From positions 2,976,001-3,040,000 of the forward strand of contig NZ_CP125781.1 of NCBI RefSeq assembly GCF_030053895.1: a DNA stretch of 64,000 nt. Direction: 5' to 3'. Below are positions 18,507 to 28,593 of this stretch, one piece after another. Numbering within the stretch: the stretch's first letter is position 1; every line of letters starts with the position of its first letter. Below the pieces are notes generated by a model. That model searched no databases. It saw nothing but the letters and a program-made list of their open reading frames with translations, and had not been told where the DNA came from. The position numbers were made by a program, and so were the translations under genes. This stretch comes from Trabulsiella odontotermitis (lineage in GTDB: Bacteria; Pseudomonadota; Gammaproteobacteria; Enterobacterales; Enterobacteriaceae).

Positions 18507-19880
18507 TTACATCTCTTCGCCGTTGCTGTGAATGGCGCGCTTCAGCCAGGCATAGCTTTTCTTCGGCACGCGTTTGAGATCTTTAAGATCGTGATTATCA
18601 CGGTTTACATACACCACGCCGTAGCGTTTGCGCATATCACCCTGCGAACTGAGGATATCAATCAGTCCCCAGCCAAGATAGCCAATCACCTCGGCGCCGT
18701 CCTCAAAAATCGCCGCTTTCATGGCGTTGATATGATCGCGATGATACTCAATGCGGTAGTCATCATCGACCGGGTTGACGCCGTCCCAGGCTTCAATCAC
18801 GCCAATCCCGTTTTCAATCGGGAATACCGGCAGTCGCCAGTCGTTGTAATAACGGGTGATGATAGTGCGAAAGCCCAGCGGATCAATCTGCCAGTTCCAC
18901 TCGGTCGCTTTCAGGAACGGGTTATCCTTCATGCCATACGTCAGATAATCATTCACCGCCGTTCCCGCCGGGATCACGTCACTGTCGAGGGTACGACTGG
19001 CATAGTAGCTGAACGCCAGATAATCGCATTTTGTGGTGGTGAGCAACGCCAGATCGGCAGGCTGATAAATATCGGTAAACCCTTCACGCTCCACCACCGC
19101 CAGCACTTCCGGGCTGTAGCCTTCCCCGGCATAAACACGCAGCAGGTTCTGGTTGGTGAATTCGTCGTACTGCTGTGCACAAAAGACATCCTGCGGTTTG
19201 CAGGTCGCCGGATAGACCAACTGGTGTGCCAGCATGCCGCCCATGAGCGCCGCAGGTTGGGTATCGTGCAGATAGCAGGTCAGGTGTACGTGCGCCATCA
19301 TCACATGATGCTGGATCTGGTACAGTTCGCGCAGCGTGCGGTCGCCACGCATGTAACCGGAAATGAGAAACGCATCCGGCATGTGGTAAAGATTTTGTTC
19401 GTTAAAGGTCAGCCACCATTTCACCCGATCGCCAAAACAGTCGATCATTTTCTGACCGTAGCGAATAAAGGCCTCCATCACCCGGCGGTCGGTAAAACCG
19501 TTGTATTTTTCTGCCAGCGCCAGCGGCATGTCGAAGTGATAAAGGCAGATCATCGGCTCAATGCCGCGGGCGATGAGATCATTGATAAAGCGATCGTAAA
19601 AGGCGATGCCTTCGTCGTTAAATTCGCCATCGCCGGTCGGGCAGACGCGGCTCCAGGCAATCTGGAAGCGGTAGCAGTTCATGCCCAGATCTTTCATCAG
19701 ATCGAAATCTTTCGGGTAGCGGTGATACGAATCGGTGGCGACTTTCCAGTCGGAGGCAAATTCGCGCGGCTCGCGTATGTCATATACCGACATCCCCTTC
19801 CCGCCCTCGTTCCATGCGCCTTCCGTCTGCATGCTGGACACCGAGTTTCCCCACAAAAAATTGGCTGGCAGTCGATTCAT
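18507..19880 (-). CDS. Glycoside hydrolase family 1, probable 6-phospho-beta-glucosidase
   Basis: A 457-residue cytosolic GH1 enzyme. The acid/base is Glu161 in TFNEQN and the nucleophile is Glu356 in PIENGIG. The loop SSQGDMRKRYG near the C-terminus has the S-x6-K-x-Y pattern that binds a 6-phosphate, so the substrate is probably a phosphorylated beta-glucoside delivered by a phosphotransferase system. No PTS gene is next to it, which is odd. The ATG at 19880 is eight bases after AGAGG; a GTG three codons earlier abuts that site. It is followed by its GntR-type regulator. Confidence 0.9.
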   Translation of the reverse strand: MNRLPANFLWGNSVSSMQTEGAWNEGGKGMSVYDIREPREFASDWKVATDSYHRYPKDFDLMKDLGMNCYRFQIAWSRVCPTGDGEFNDEGIAFYDRFINDLIARGIEPMICLYHFDMPLALAEKYNGFTDRRVMEAFIRYGQKMIDCFGDRVKWWLTFNEQNLYHMPDAFLISGYMRGDRTLRELYQIQHHVMMAHVHLTCYLHDTQPAALMGGMLAHQLVYPATCKPQDVFCAQQYDEFTNQNLLRVYAGEGYSPEVLAVVEREGFTDIYQPADLALLTTTKCDYLAFSYYASRTLDSDVIPAGTAVNDYLTYGMKDNPFLKATEWNWQIDPLGFRTIITRYYNDWRLPVFPIENGIGVIEAWDGVNPVDDDYRIEYHRDHINAMKAAIFEDGAEVIGYLGWGLIDILSSQGDMRKRYGVVYVNRDNHDLKDLKRVPKKSYAWLKRAIHSNGEEM

Positions 19881-19897
19881 CTCTCGCACCTCTTAAT

Positions 19898-19933
19898 ATG
19901 ACTAGTCATTTAATATGATATGACTAGTCATAT
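19898..19933. promoter_or_regulatory. Tandem GntR-type operators (ATGACTAGTCAT twice)
   Basis: The perfect 12-bp palindrome ATGACTAGTCAT occurs at 19898-19909 and 19920-19931; the second extends to 16 bp (19918-19933). The centres are 22 bp apart, two helical turns, and the first is 18 bases before the GH1 start. This is the layout expected for repression by the cotranscribed GntR-type protein. Confidence 0.75.
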
Positions 19934-19987
19934 TAAACCTGAACACTATTCGGGCAAATGAAAAGCACGCTTTTTGTGATCCAAAAT

Positions 19988-20022
19988 AAAAAAACCGGGC
20001 ACCCCTGCTGGCGTACCCGGTT
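19988..20022 (-). terminator. Terminator of the aldo/keto reductase gene
   Basis: On the minus strand ACCGGGTACG pairs with GTGCCCGGT, followed by seven T. It starts about 17 bases past the stop of the aldo/keto reductase. Confidence 0.85.
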
Positions 20023-20038
20023 CTGAATCGTTCTTGCG

Positions 20039-21079
20039 TTATTTGGATGTCAGTTGATTACGGCGATATTCGCCCTGACGTTCCAGCATCCAGCCAGGAT
20101 ACTCACGCGGCAGTTCGCTGACGTCATTCAGCTGTTGCAGCTCTTCAGCCGTGAAGCGAATATCCGTCGCCGCCAGGTTATCCTGCAGTTGATCCGCACG
20201 TTTAGCACCGATAATCACGCTGCTGACCACTGGCTGATGCAACAGCCAGGCAAGCGCAATCTGCGCGACGGAAACACCTTTGTTTTCCGCGATGGTACGC
20301 ATGACGTCCACGCAGTCGAACGCACGGTCTTTGTCCACTGGCGGGAAGTCAAATTCCTGCCGACGACCGCCGCTTTCGCTTTGCCCGTTGCGGTCATATT
20401 TACCGCTCAGCAGACCGCCCGCCAGCGGGCTCCAGACCATCAACCCGACGCCTTCGCTTTGCATCATCGGCACCAGTTCACGTTCCAGGTCGCGCCCGGC
20501 GATGGTGTAATACGCCTGCAGCGACACAAAGCGCGCCAGCCCAAGCCTGTCGGAAATACCCAGCGCTTTCATGATTTGCCATGCCGCCCAGTTCGATACG
20601 CCGATGTAACGTACATGGCCCTGCTGGACAAGGCTGTCCAGTGCATGGAGCGTCTCTTCCATCGGCGTTGCCGGGTCAAAACCATGCAACTGGTAAAGGT
20701 CGAGATGATCCAACTGTAAACGGCGCAGGCTCTCTTTGACGCTATTGATGATGTGATAGCGCGAGCTGCCGCGCGAGTTAACGCCCGCCGTGCCAGTCTC
20801 GCCAAACACCTTGGTTGCCACTACTACGTTTTCGCGTGGCACTTTCAGGTTTTTCAGCGCCTGACCCGTGATCTCCTCCGAACGTCCTTCGGAATAGACG
20901 TTGGCGGTATCAATAAAGTTAATGCCCGCATCCAGCGCGCTGCCCACCAGTTGTTCGGCTTCTGCCTGACGCAGCTGGCCAATCTTGCCCCACATGCCGC
21001 CTTCACCACCGAATGTCATGGTGCCGAGGCACAGTTCAGACACAAATAACCCGGTATTGCCTAGTTTCTGGTATCTCAC
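20039..21079 (-). CDS. Aldo/keto reductase
   Basis: A 346-residue NADPH-dependent aldo/keto reductase of the (beta/alpha)8 barrel superfamily. The catalytic tetrad is visible as Asp57 and Tyr62 (FIDTANVYSEG), Lys90 (VVATKVFG) and His132 (LYQLHGFDP). The C-terminal segment with IIGAKRADQLQDN forms the cofactor phosphate loop. It resembles the YajO/AKR11-type oxidoreductases; the substrate is unknown. It is a single gene ending in a terminator, lying downstream of ybiR in the same direction with a 101-base gap. It is not present here in E. coli K-12. Confidence 0.9.
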   Translation of the reverse strand: MRYQKLGNTGLFVSELCLGTMTFGGEGGMWGKIGQLRQAEAEQLVGSALDAGINFIDTANVYSEGRSEEITGQALKNLKVPRENVVVATKVFGETGTAGVNSRGSSRYHIINSVKESLRRLQLDHLDLYQLHGFDPATPMEETLHALDSLVQQGHVRYIGVSNWAAWQIMKALGISDRLGLARFVSLQAYYTIAGRDLERELVPMMQSEGVGLMVWSPLAGGLLSGKYDRNGQSESGGRRQEFDFPPVDKDRAFDCVDVMRTIAENKGVSVAQIALAWLLHQPVVSSVIIGAKRADQLQDNLAATDIRFTAEELQQLNDVSELPREYPGWMLERQGEYRRNQLTSK

Positions 21080-21180
21080 AGGAGTCTCCTCGAATTGAAT
21101 GATGCGAGTGCCCTATAGTTATAGCCAGTGACGGGTATTTGCGAATGGGGCAATTCTGCCCGTTTCTTGCCTGATCCTCT

Positions 21181-22290
21181 TTATATGCTGCGCAGCAACA
21201 GATAACCGACGAGGGTCGCCCAGGCCAGAACCGGCAGTGAATAGAGGTGAAAACGCCACCAGATGCGGCGATCGTTCGCCATCCGCAGGGCAATGAGATT
21301 AGCCAGCGATCCGGGTAATAATCCAAACCCGCCGACGTTAACCGCCCAGGCGAGCAGGGCTGTTGGTGGTATGTAATTCAGCAGCAGAATGGTAGAGGGG
21401 ACGTTACTGATAAACTGCGACAGGCCAATGGCGGTCAGCCACAGGCCACCGTCGGAGAATTTACCGACGCCGGTCAGAAGATGATGCAGCGAGGGAAGCT
21501 GCGTCAGCAGATGCACATCGATAAACATCGCCACAAACACCAGCAACAGCGACCTGTCAACACTCAGCACCACACGCCTTGCCAGTAACAGGAACCCGAC
21601 GGCGATCAGCGCCAGCCCCCACAGTTCCAGTTTCAGCTCCAGCGCCACCAGAAAGATCAGGTAAAACGCCAGACAACTCCAGACTAAAACCGGCGACCAC
21701 TGCGGCGAGCGATCGCTGCTCTGAAAGACCAGCGTTTTTGCCGGGAAACAGAACCAGCACAGCACCAGCAGCGTCAGCATCATGGCCAGCGCCAGCGGAA
21801 ACATTTGACCGATAAACGCGACGAATGAAAGACCGGAACGCCCCCATAACAGGATGTTTTGCGGGTTACCGATGGGGGTTAGCAGCGAACCGGCGTTAAC
21901 CGCCAGCGCTTCGAAAATAATCAACCGGTTGACCGGGATCGCACACCATTTTTTCAGCGTCAGGGTGAGCGGTACGATGATAAATAGCGCGACGTCGTTG
22001 GTTAAAAAGGTGGACAGCAACGCGGCAGCCAGCACCATAAAGAGGGCGATTTGCCGTTCGGTGACAAACCGGCGCGCCATTTTTCGCCCGAGCACGTCAA
22101 AATAGCCGCTCTGCTCCACCCCTTTGGTGAGCAGCATCAGACCGCTGAGGGTGATAATTGTGTGCCAGTCAATGGCGGCAGGCCATTTCTGCGGGGCGAA
22201 GGGAACCAGAAAACTGAGCAGAATGCCAATAACAACCAGCAGGTGCAGGAATCGATCACGCGCCAGCGCGCGCAAAAACGGCAGATTCAT
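21181..22290 (-). CDS. ybiR: Inner membrane transporter-like protein YbiR
   Basis: A 369-residue polytopic membrane protein of the ArsB/NhaD ion-transporter superfamily, with about 10-11 hydrophobic segments. Conserved signature stretches are [15 protein letters not shown] and [14 protein letters not shown], and a repeat-related [15 protein letters not shown] in the second half. Its start overlaps the mntR stop by four bases (ATGA), so it is cotranscribed with mntR, as in E. coli. The linkage has led to suggestions of a metal-related role, but its substrate is unknown. Confidence 0.92.
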   Translation of the reverse strand: MNLPFLRALARDRFLHLLVVIGILLSFLVPFAPQKWPAAIDWHTIITLSGLMLLTKGVEQSGYFDVLGRKMARRFVTERQIALFMVLAAALLSTFLTNDVALFIIVPLTLTLKKWCAIPVNRLIIFEALAVNAGSLLTPIGNPQNILLWGRSGLSFVAFIGQMFPLALAMMLTLLVLCWFCFPAKTLVFQSSDRSPQWSPVLVWSCLAFYLIFLVALELKLELWGLALIAVGFLLLARRVVLSVDRSLLLVFVAMFIDVHLLTQLPSLHHLLTGVGKFSDGGLWLTAIGLSQFISNVPSTILLLNYIPPTALLAWAVNVGGFGLLPGSLANLIALRMANDRRIWWRFHLYSLPVLAWATLVGYLLLRSI

Positions 22291-22760
22291 TCAGAGCGTT
22301 GCCCCTGCCTGAGAGTGAACTGGTGAAAGACGTCGAGAGTTTCCTGGCTGACATGATGCTCGATGCCTTCGGCATCGCGACGCGCAATCTCCGGGCTGAC
22401 GCCAAGCACCAGCAGGAAGTTTTCAACAATATGGTGGCGAATGCGGCTCTCCTCCGCCAGGCGTTCCCCTTCCGCGGTCAGGAACACGCCGCGCCATGGG
22501 ATCTGTTCAATCAGCCCGACGCTCGCCAGCCGCTTGAGCATTTTCGCCACCGTCGGTTGCGACACGCCGAGGCGAGCAGCCATGTCAACCTGACGGGCTT
22601 CCCCCACTTCACGGATCAAATCGGAAATCAGTTCGACATAATCATCAATCAGCTCGCGACGATGCGCCTCCCGCACCTGGCGAAAAGCTTCGACGTGCTC
22701 TTCCACATTCACCAGATGCGTTACTTTTTTCTTCACTGGCGGCCCCTCGCGACGACTCAT
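22287..22760 (-). CDS. mntR: Manganese-responsive regulator MntR
   Basis: A 157-residue DtxR-family regulator that, with Mn(II), represses mntH and mntS and activates mntP in E. coli. The winged helix-turn-helix includes [22 protein letters not shown]. The metal and dimer region contains the conserved [15 protein letters not shown] and EGIEHHVS segments. Length and sequence match E. coli MntR apart from a slightly longer start. It is divergent from mntS, with an MntR box between them, and overlaps ybiR. Confidence 0.96.
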   Translation of the reverse strand: MSRREGPPVKKKVTHLVNVEEHVEAFRQVREAHRRELIDDYVELISDLIREVGEARQVDMAARLGVSQPTVAKMLKRLASVGLIEQIPWRGVFLTAEGERLAEESRIRHHIVENFLLVLGVSPEIARRDAEGIEHHVSQETLDVFHQFTLRQGQRSE

Positions 22761-22867
22761 TGTGCTTCCTCATTCATGCAACGCGTCAAAGCATCATATA
22801 AAGAAGCACCATTGTAAAGGATTGCACCCATAGCACAAAAATTTAACGTGTTAGCAATAGCTATATA

Positions 22868-22885
22868 ATATAGCCTGTGCTATAT
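22868..22885. promoter_or_regulatory. MntR box before mntS
   Basis: ATATAGC-CTGT-GCTATAT is a perfect 7-bp inverted repeat with a four-base spacer, matching the MntR box known from E. coli mntS and mntH. It overlaps the expected mntS promoter, 61 bases before the start codon. Confidence 0.8.
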
Positions 22886-22945
22886 CTGTATATAAGACGA
22901 ACATTCTTCATGGACGGAAGAAGCCACAGGTCCCGGGAGGTTGCC

Positions 22946-23071
22946 ATGAATGAATTCAAGAGGTGCTTACGCGTGTTTACTCACTCTCCTTTTAAAGTCC
23001 GGTTGATGCTGCTGAACATGTTGTGCGGCTACATCAACAACAAACCGCAACAGGATAAACCTTCCCACTAA
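22946..23071 (+). CDS. mntS: Small protein MntS
   Basis: A 41-residue protein, MNEFKRCLRVFTHSPFKV and onward, clearly homologous to the 42-residue E. coli MntS. In E. coli it is made when manganese is scarce and raises available intracellular Mn(II), apparently by inhibiting the exporter MntP. GGGAGG lies six bases before the ATG. The gene was long annotated as the sRNA RybA. An MntR box upstream and a strong terminator downstream define a monocistronic unit divergent from mntR. Confidence 0.93.
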   Translation: MNEFKRCLRVFTHSPFKVRLMLLNMLCGYINNKPQQDKPSH

Positions 23072-23074
23072 AAT

Positions 23075-23107
23075 GCGGCGTCGCGGTACGCCGCTTCATT
23101 TTTTTGT
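23075..23107 (+). terminator. Terminator of mntS
   Basis: Stem GCGGCGT / ACGCCGC followed by a T run, four bases after the mntS stop. Confidence 0.88.
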
Positions 23108-23314
23108 CACAATCCCCTGCCAGACTGGCGTTAGCATCACAAAATTCGCCTGTTTTTTTACGGATTTGCAAACTTCCTCGCAAAACATTTGCTTACCGGT
23201 AGTTGACCTTCTCATAGCGCCGCTCTATCTTCGTGCAGCCCTGCATGGCTTATGGCATTCAGCTGAGAACCTTTCTCGTTTTTCTCGCACTATCCCGGCA
23301 GGTTTTAACCCTTG

Positions 23315-23342
23315 ACGCCAGGGGAAGCACATGGCGTTTTTA
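23315..23342 (+). promoter_or_regulatory. Hairpin with T run just before opgE
   Basis: ACGCCA (23315-23320) can pair with TGGCGT (23332-23337), followed by five T, 13 bases before the opgE ATG. It resembles a weak terminator in the leader, so it could attenuate opgE or restrict its translation. The 240 bases before it hold no other recognised element. Confidence 0.35.
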
Positions 23343-23354
23343 TGATAGTGACCT

Positions 23355-24938
23355 ATGAATTTAACCCTGAAAGATTCACTTGCTGCCCGCGGTGTGACAT
23401 TAAGCCCGTGGACAGGTTTTTATGTTCTGCAATCTCTGCTGATTAACCTCGCGCTGGGTTACGCCTTTAGTGCGCTCTATACGGTGGCGTTTGCCTGCGT
23501 TCTGCATTTATTGTGGCGCACGTTTCCGCGCGTACAAAAAGCGCTCATCGGAGTCTATTCGCTGGTAGCGGCCTTCTATTTTCCGTTCGCGCAGGCGTAC
23601 GGCGCGCCGAACTTCAATACCCTGCTGGCGCTGCATTCCACTAATATGGAAGAGTCGACGGAAATCCTCACCATCTTCCCGTGGTATAGCTATTTTATCG
23701 CCGTCTTTATTTTTGCCCTCGGCGTGATTGCCGTGCGCCGCAAAATTACCGAGCGCACACCGTGGGGTAAATTGCAAATGCTGGCGCTGGTCTTCTGCGC
23801 CGGGACGATTTTCGTCCAGCCGGTGCAAAATCTGGCGTGGGGTGGCGTATTTAAAGTGATCGATACCGGCTACCCGGCGTTTCGCTTTGTGAAAGACGTG
23901 ATTGTCAGCAACCATGAAGTGCTCGATGAAAAAGCGCGGATGGCGGAGCTGTCCGGCATGAAAGATACGTGGAATATCGTGGCGGTGAAGCCGAAATATC
24001 ACACCTATGTGGTGGTGATTGGCGAAAGCGCGCGCCGCGACGCACTCGGCGCCTTTGGCAGTCACTGGGATAACACCCCGTTCGCCAGCCACATCAACGG
24101 CTACCTGTTTACCGATTATGTGGCAGCCAGCGGCTCCACACAGAAATCGCTCGGCCTGACCCTCAACCGGGTGGTTGACGGCAAACCCCAATATCAGGAT
24201 AACTTCGTCACCCTCGCCAATCGCGCGGGTTTCCAGACCTGGTGGTTCTCGAATCAGGGGCAGATCGGCGAGTACGATACCGCCATCGCCAGCATCGCGA
24301 AACGGGCCGATGAAGTACAGTTCCTCAAAAGCGGCGATTTCGAAGCGGATAAAAACACCCGCGACGAAGCCCTGCTGAAAATGACCGCGCAGGTCTTTTC
24401 CAGCGAGCACACCCAACCGCAGCTGATTGTGCTGCACCTGATGGGCTCGCACCCGCAGGCGTGCGACCGGACGCAAGGGAAATACGCGGAGTTCGTGCAG
24501 TCGAAAGAGACGTCATGCTATCTCTATACCATGACACAAACCGATGAACTGCTGAGCAAGCTGTACACGCAACTACGCAATACCGGCGACAGCTTCTCGA
24601 TGGTCTATTTCTCCGATCACGGGCTGGCGTTTAAAGAGCGTGGGAAAGAGGTACAGTATCTGGCACATGACGACAAGTTTCAGCAGAACTTCCAGGTGCC
24701 GTTTATGGTGCTTTCCAGTGACGACAAGTCACACCGCATCATTAAAGCGCGGCGTTCCGCGAACGATTTCCTGAGCTTCTTCTCTCAGTGGACAGGCATC
24801 AAAGCGAAGGAGATCGCCTCCCGCTACCGTTTCATTTCCGAGCAGAAAGCGGGCCCGGTGTATATCACCAACTTCAAATTGCAGAAGGTGGATTACACCC
24901 ATCTCGGCACCGACATTTTCACGACCAACACCCGTTAA
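23355..24938 (+). CDS. opgE: Phosphoethanolamine transferase OpgE (YbiP)
   Basis: A 527-residue inner-membrane protein with an N-terminal block of about five membrane segments (residues 20-150) and a periplasmic sulfatase-like domain. Family motifs are VVIGESARRDALG (metal-ligand glutamate), the nucleophilic threonine in SGSTQKS, and YFSDHGLAF (metal-binding Asp-His). It transfers phosphoethanolamine to osmoregulated periplasmic glucans in E. coli. The sequence is distinct from the EptA paralogue at 54.3 kb. It is a single gene ending in a terminator shared with ompX. Confidence 0.93.
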   Translation: MNLTLKDSLAARGVTLSPWTGFYVLQSLLINLALGYAFSALYTVAFACVLHLLWRTFPRVQKALIGVYSLVAAFYFPFAQAYGAPNFNTLLALHSTNMEESTEILTIFPWYSYFIAVFIFALGVIAVRRKITERTPWGKLQMLALVFCAGTIFVQPVQNLAWGGVFKVIDTGYPAFRFVKDVIVSNHEVLDEKARMAELSGMKDTWNIVAVKPKYHTYVVVIGESARRDALGAFGSHWDNTPFASHINGYLFTDYVAASGSTQKSLGLTLNRVVDGKPQYQDNFVTLANRAGFQTWWFSNQGQIGEYDTAIASIAKRADEVQFLKSGDFEADKNTRDEALLKMTAQVFSSEHTQPQLIVLHLMGSHPQACDRTQGKYAEFVQSKETSCYLYTMTQTDELLSKLYTQLRNTGDSFSMVYFSDHGLAFKERGKEVQYLAHDDKFQQNFQVPFMVLSSDDKSHRIIKARRSANDFLSFFSQWTGIKAKEIASRYRFISEQKAGPVYITNFKLQKVDYTHLGTDIFTTNTR

Positions 24939-24960
24939 GCAGTAACGCGCAGGCAAAAAA

Positions 24961-24986
24961 AATCCGCCCTATGAGGCGGATTTTTT
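24961..24986. terminator. Bidirectional terminator between opgE and ompX
   Basis: Stem AATCCGCC / GGCGGATT with a six-base loop; A-rich on the left and T-rich on the right, so it can end both convergent genes. Confidence 0.9.
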
Positions 24987-25002
24987 ATTATCACCGAAGT
25001 GA

Positions 25003-25518
25003 TTAGAAACGGTAACCAACGCCTGCGATCCAAGTGCCAACGTCAACGTTACGGATGCGAGACTGCTCATAGGAAACGTCCAGAGCCACGTTCTCGATCG
25101 GGTTGAACTGGAGACCAGCACCGTAGGAGAAGCCGTAATCGCTGGTGTCAGACTTGCTAGCCGGGAAGTCGTTCGCCTGGAATTTACCGTAGCCAACACC
25201 CACTACACCGTAGATGCTTGCCCAGTCGTTGATGCGGTAAGCCGGACCCGCAGTGATACCGTAGTACTGACCTTTGTTGTAAATGCCGTTTTCGGTACGA
25301 TCTTTTTCAGTGTAAGTAAAGGAACCGATAACACCGAGCGGGTTGCTGTCGTCGAACTCGTAACGGTACTTCAGGTTGAAACCGTTCGCTTTGTTAGCAA
25401 CGCCCTGCATATCGCTCTGAGCGTAACCACCAGTAACGGTAGAAGTACCTGCAACAGCAGAACCTGCGGAAACAGCCAGAACTGCGGCCAGTGCTGAAAG
25501 ACATGCAATTTTTTTCAT
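25003..25518 (-). CDS. ompX: Outer membrane protein OmpX
   Basis: A 171-residue eight-stranded outer-membrane beta-barrel of the OmpX/Ail family. The signal peptide is residues 1-23 with cleavage after AVA. The mature part shows alternating strand pattern (YYGITAGPAYRINDWASIYG) and ends in a C-terminal phenylalanine (VGYRF), the BAM recognition signature. The surface loops differ from E. coli (for example NDFPASKSDTSD). The ATG at 25518 follows GAGGTGG; a GTG two codons earlier overlaps that site. Confidence 0.97.
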   Translation of the reverse strand: MKKIACLSALAAVLAVSAGSAVAGTSTVTGGYAQSDMQGVANKANGFNLKYRYEFDDSNPLGVIGSFTYTEKDRTENGIYNKGQYYGITAGPAYRINDWASIYGVVGVGYGKFQANDFPASKSDTSDYGFSYGAGLQFNPIENVALDVSYEQSRIRNVDVGTWIAGVGYRF

Positions 25519-25872
25519 AACCACCTCAAATGTGCTTCAAGTAAATCCTAAGTTTTAAATATATCAAAAATTGTTAAGAAACTCTTTCCACTTTACGCTG
25601 TCTAAAGGCCCATTTCATGTAACTAAACGTTTCCATGGCTGACTATACCTTTCAAAAATCAGCGAATTTACCGAATATTACGCCATTATTACGAGTATTA
25701 CACCCGCACCTCATCCAGATTAATCCTAATTTTGTAGCGCAAAAATCCGACAGCGTGGCGACATTCTACGACTTTCCGGCTGCTTTTTTTTCAACAATAG
25801 CTAAACCGCAAAGGGGTTATTCATTTACACTGACGGTTTTACTTCCTTTGACAAAAACTGACAGGAGAAAGG
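25519..25872. other. Divergent promoter region of ompX and rhtA
   Basis: AT-rich, with no convincing gene. The ompX leader is on the minus strand side; rhtA is preceded by AGGAGAAAGG. A 110-codon frame here is out of phase with rhtA, lacks a ribosome-binding site and resembles no protein I know. I saw no clear operator. Confidence 0.5.
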
Positions 25873-26760
25873 ATGCCTGCGCCGTCCCGCACCACGCCAG
25901 CCTGGTTGCCAATTCTGGTGATAATCATAGCGATGTGCTCTATTCAGAGCGGCGCGTCGCTGGCTAAATCGTTGTTTCCGCTGGTTGGGGCTCCGGGGGT
26001 CACCGCGCTGCGACTGGCGCTGGGCACGCTGATCCTGGTGGTGATTTTTAAGCCGTGGCGGCTGCGTTTTGAAAAATCAAAGCGTCTGCCTCTGCTTCTG
26101 TACGGGTTGTCCCTCGGCGCGATGAACTACCTGTTCTATCTCTCCATTCAGCGCATTCCGCTGGGCATCGCCGTGGCGCTGGAATTTACCGGGCCGCTGG
26201 CCGTCGCCCTGTTCGCCTCCCGCCGTGCCGTTGATTTTGTCTGGGTGATCCTGGCCGTGGCCGGGTTATGGTTTCTGTTGCCGCTGGGCCAGCAGGTCGC
26301 GCATGTTGATCTCCTCGGTGCCGCACTGGCGCTGGGCGCCGGGGCTGGCTGGGCAGTGTACATTCTGACCGGTCAGCGCGTGGGCGAAGAGCATGGCGCG
26401 GCAACGGTTTCCGCCGGTTCACTGATTGCCGCGATCGTGTTTGTCCCCATCGGCGTGATGCAAACCGGCGATGCGCTGTGGCACTGGTCGCTGCTGCCAC
26501 TCGGGCTGGCGATTGCGGTCCTCTCCACGGCGCTGCCTTACTCGCTGGAGATGATCGCTCTCACCCGACTGCCGACACGCACGTTTGGCACACTGATGAG
26601 CATGGAACCCGCGCTGGCGGCAATCTCCGGGATGATTTTCCTCAACGAGACGCTCACCTTTACCCAGTGGCTGGCGCTGCTGGCGATTGTGACGGCATCG
26701 ATGGGCTCCGCGTTAACGGTACGCGGTAGCAGTACGATTAAAGAGGTGGATATCAGCTAA
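25873..26760 (+). CDS. rhtA: Threonine/homoserine exporter RhtA
   Basis: A 295-residue inner-membrane exporter of the DMT/EamA family with ten predicted membrane segments in two EamA repeats. It exports threonine and homoserine. The stretches SLAKSLFPLVGAPGVTALR and MIALTRLPTRTFGTLMSMEPA are nearly identical to E. coli RhtA. AGGAG lies seven bases before the ATG. It is a single gene between ompX (divergent) and dps. Confidence 0.96.
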   Translation: MPAPSRTTPAWLPILVIIIAMCSIQSGASLAKSLFPLVGAPGVTALRLALGTLILVVIFKPWRLRFEKSKRLPLLLYGLSLGAMNYLFYLSIQRIPLGIAVALEFTGPLAVALFASRRAVDFVWVILAVAGLWFLLPLGQQVAHVDLLGAALALGAGAGWAVYILTGQRVGEEHGAATVSAGSLIAAIVFVPIGVMQTGDALWHWSLLPLGLAIAVLSTALPYSLEMIALTRLPTRTFGTLMSMEPALAAISGMIFLNETLTFTQWLALLAIVTASMGSALTVRGSSTIKEVDIS

Positions 26761-26834
26761 TTCCTGACAGCAACATACATTTTCCACTATCAAACCGATA
26801 GGTACAGCGTGAATCGTACTGTCCGGATCCGGTG

Positions 26835-26842
26835 CTATACTT
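26835..26842 (+). promoter_or_regulatory. Sigma-S type -10 element of dps
   Basis: CTATACTT matches the extended -10 of stationary-phase promoters and, as I recall it, the -10 of E. coli dps. It lies about 50 bases before the dps ATG. Confidence 0.6.
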
Positions 26843-26866
26843 ATTTCCGTTAATTATCGGGGATAA

Positions 26867-27394
<528 letters not shown>

Positions 27395-27412
27395 TTCAAC
27401 ATGCCACACTGA

Positions 27413-27440
27413 AGCCCTCCACCCTTGTGGGGGGCTTTGC
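27413..27440 (+). terminator. Terminator of dps
   Basis: AGCCCTCCAC pairs with GTGGGGGGCT (one G-T wobble) across a CCTT loop, followed by a short T stretch. Confidence 0.75.
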
Positions 27441-27448
27441 ACATATAT

Positions 27449-27466
27449 GGTGCAAACTTCTGCACC
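27449..27466. promoter_or_regulatory. Inverted repeat GGTGCA-N6-TGCACC downstream of dps
   Basis: Perfect 6-bp arms. The half-sites resemble those of NtrC, but their order is the reverse of the usual TGCACC-N5-GGTGCA, so an NtrC role is uncertain. A second TGCACC with a GGTGCA 18 bases later lies at 27582-27611. Confidence 0.35.
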
Positions 27467-27581
27467 ATTTCTCGCCAAAGTAAATTAATTGTAATAATCA
27501 CTTCACAGAATCGTTAACAAAAGATTGTTTTATCACCGGCTCTTGCGTTAAAAAACACCTTCTGTCGCGGTGCGGTAAAAC

Positions 27582-27597
27582 TGCACCAAAATGACGC
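27582..27597. promoter_or_regulatory. NtrC-like site in the glnH enhancer region
   Basis: TGCACCAAAATGACGC fits the NtrC half-site pattern GCAC-N7-GTGC with two mismatches. It is about 90-100 bases upstream of the sigma-54 promoter, a usual enhancer distance. The rest of the 27438-27753 intergenic region shows no gene. Confidence 0.5.
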
Positions 27598-27666
27598 CCC
27601 ATAACGGTGCACACAAGCTGAATGCTGCCCGTTATCGTGCATTGCCAGTTTCTTCCGTTGTTATAA

Positions 27667-28500
<834 letters not shown>

Positions 28501-28525
28501 TTCTGCCTGAATTCAGGTTTGTAAC

Positions 28526-28552
28526 GCCCGGTGGCGCTTGCGCTTACCGGGC
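28526..28552 (+). repeat. REP element between glnH and glnP
   Basis: Imperfect palindrome starting GCCCGGTGGCGC and ending TTACCGGGC within the operon. REP units after binding-protein genes commonly stabilise the upstream message and give more GlnH than GlnPQ. Confidence 0.8.
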
Positions 28553-28593
28553 CTACGTTTTTCGTTTTTCACCACGGTATACAGGAACTTATC

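Noticed and set aside
18528..19901. 457-codon open frame antisense to the GH1 gene
   Set aside because: The opposite strand encodes an enzyme with both catalytic glutamates; the antisense product resembles no protein.
25635..25967. 110-codon frame upstream of rhtA
   Set aside because: It overlaps the rhtA start out of frame, lacks a ribosome-binding site and resembles nothing known; treated as intergenic DNA.
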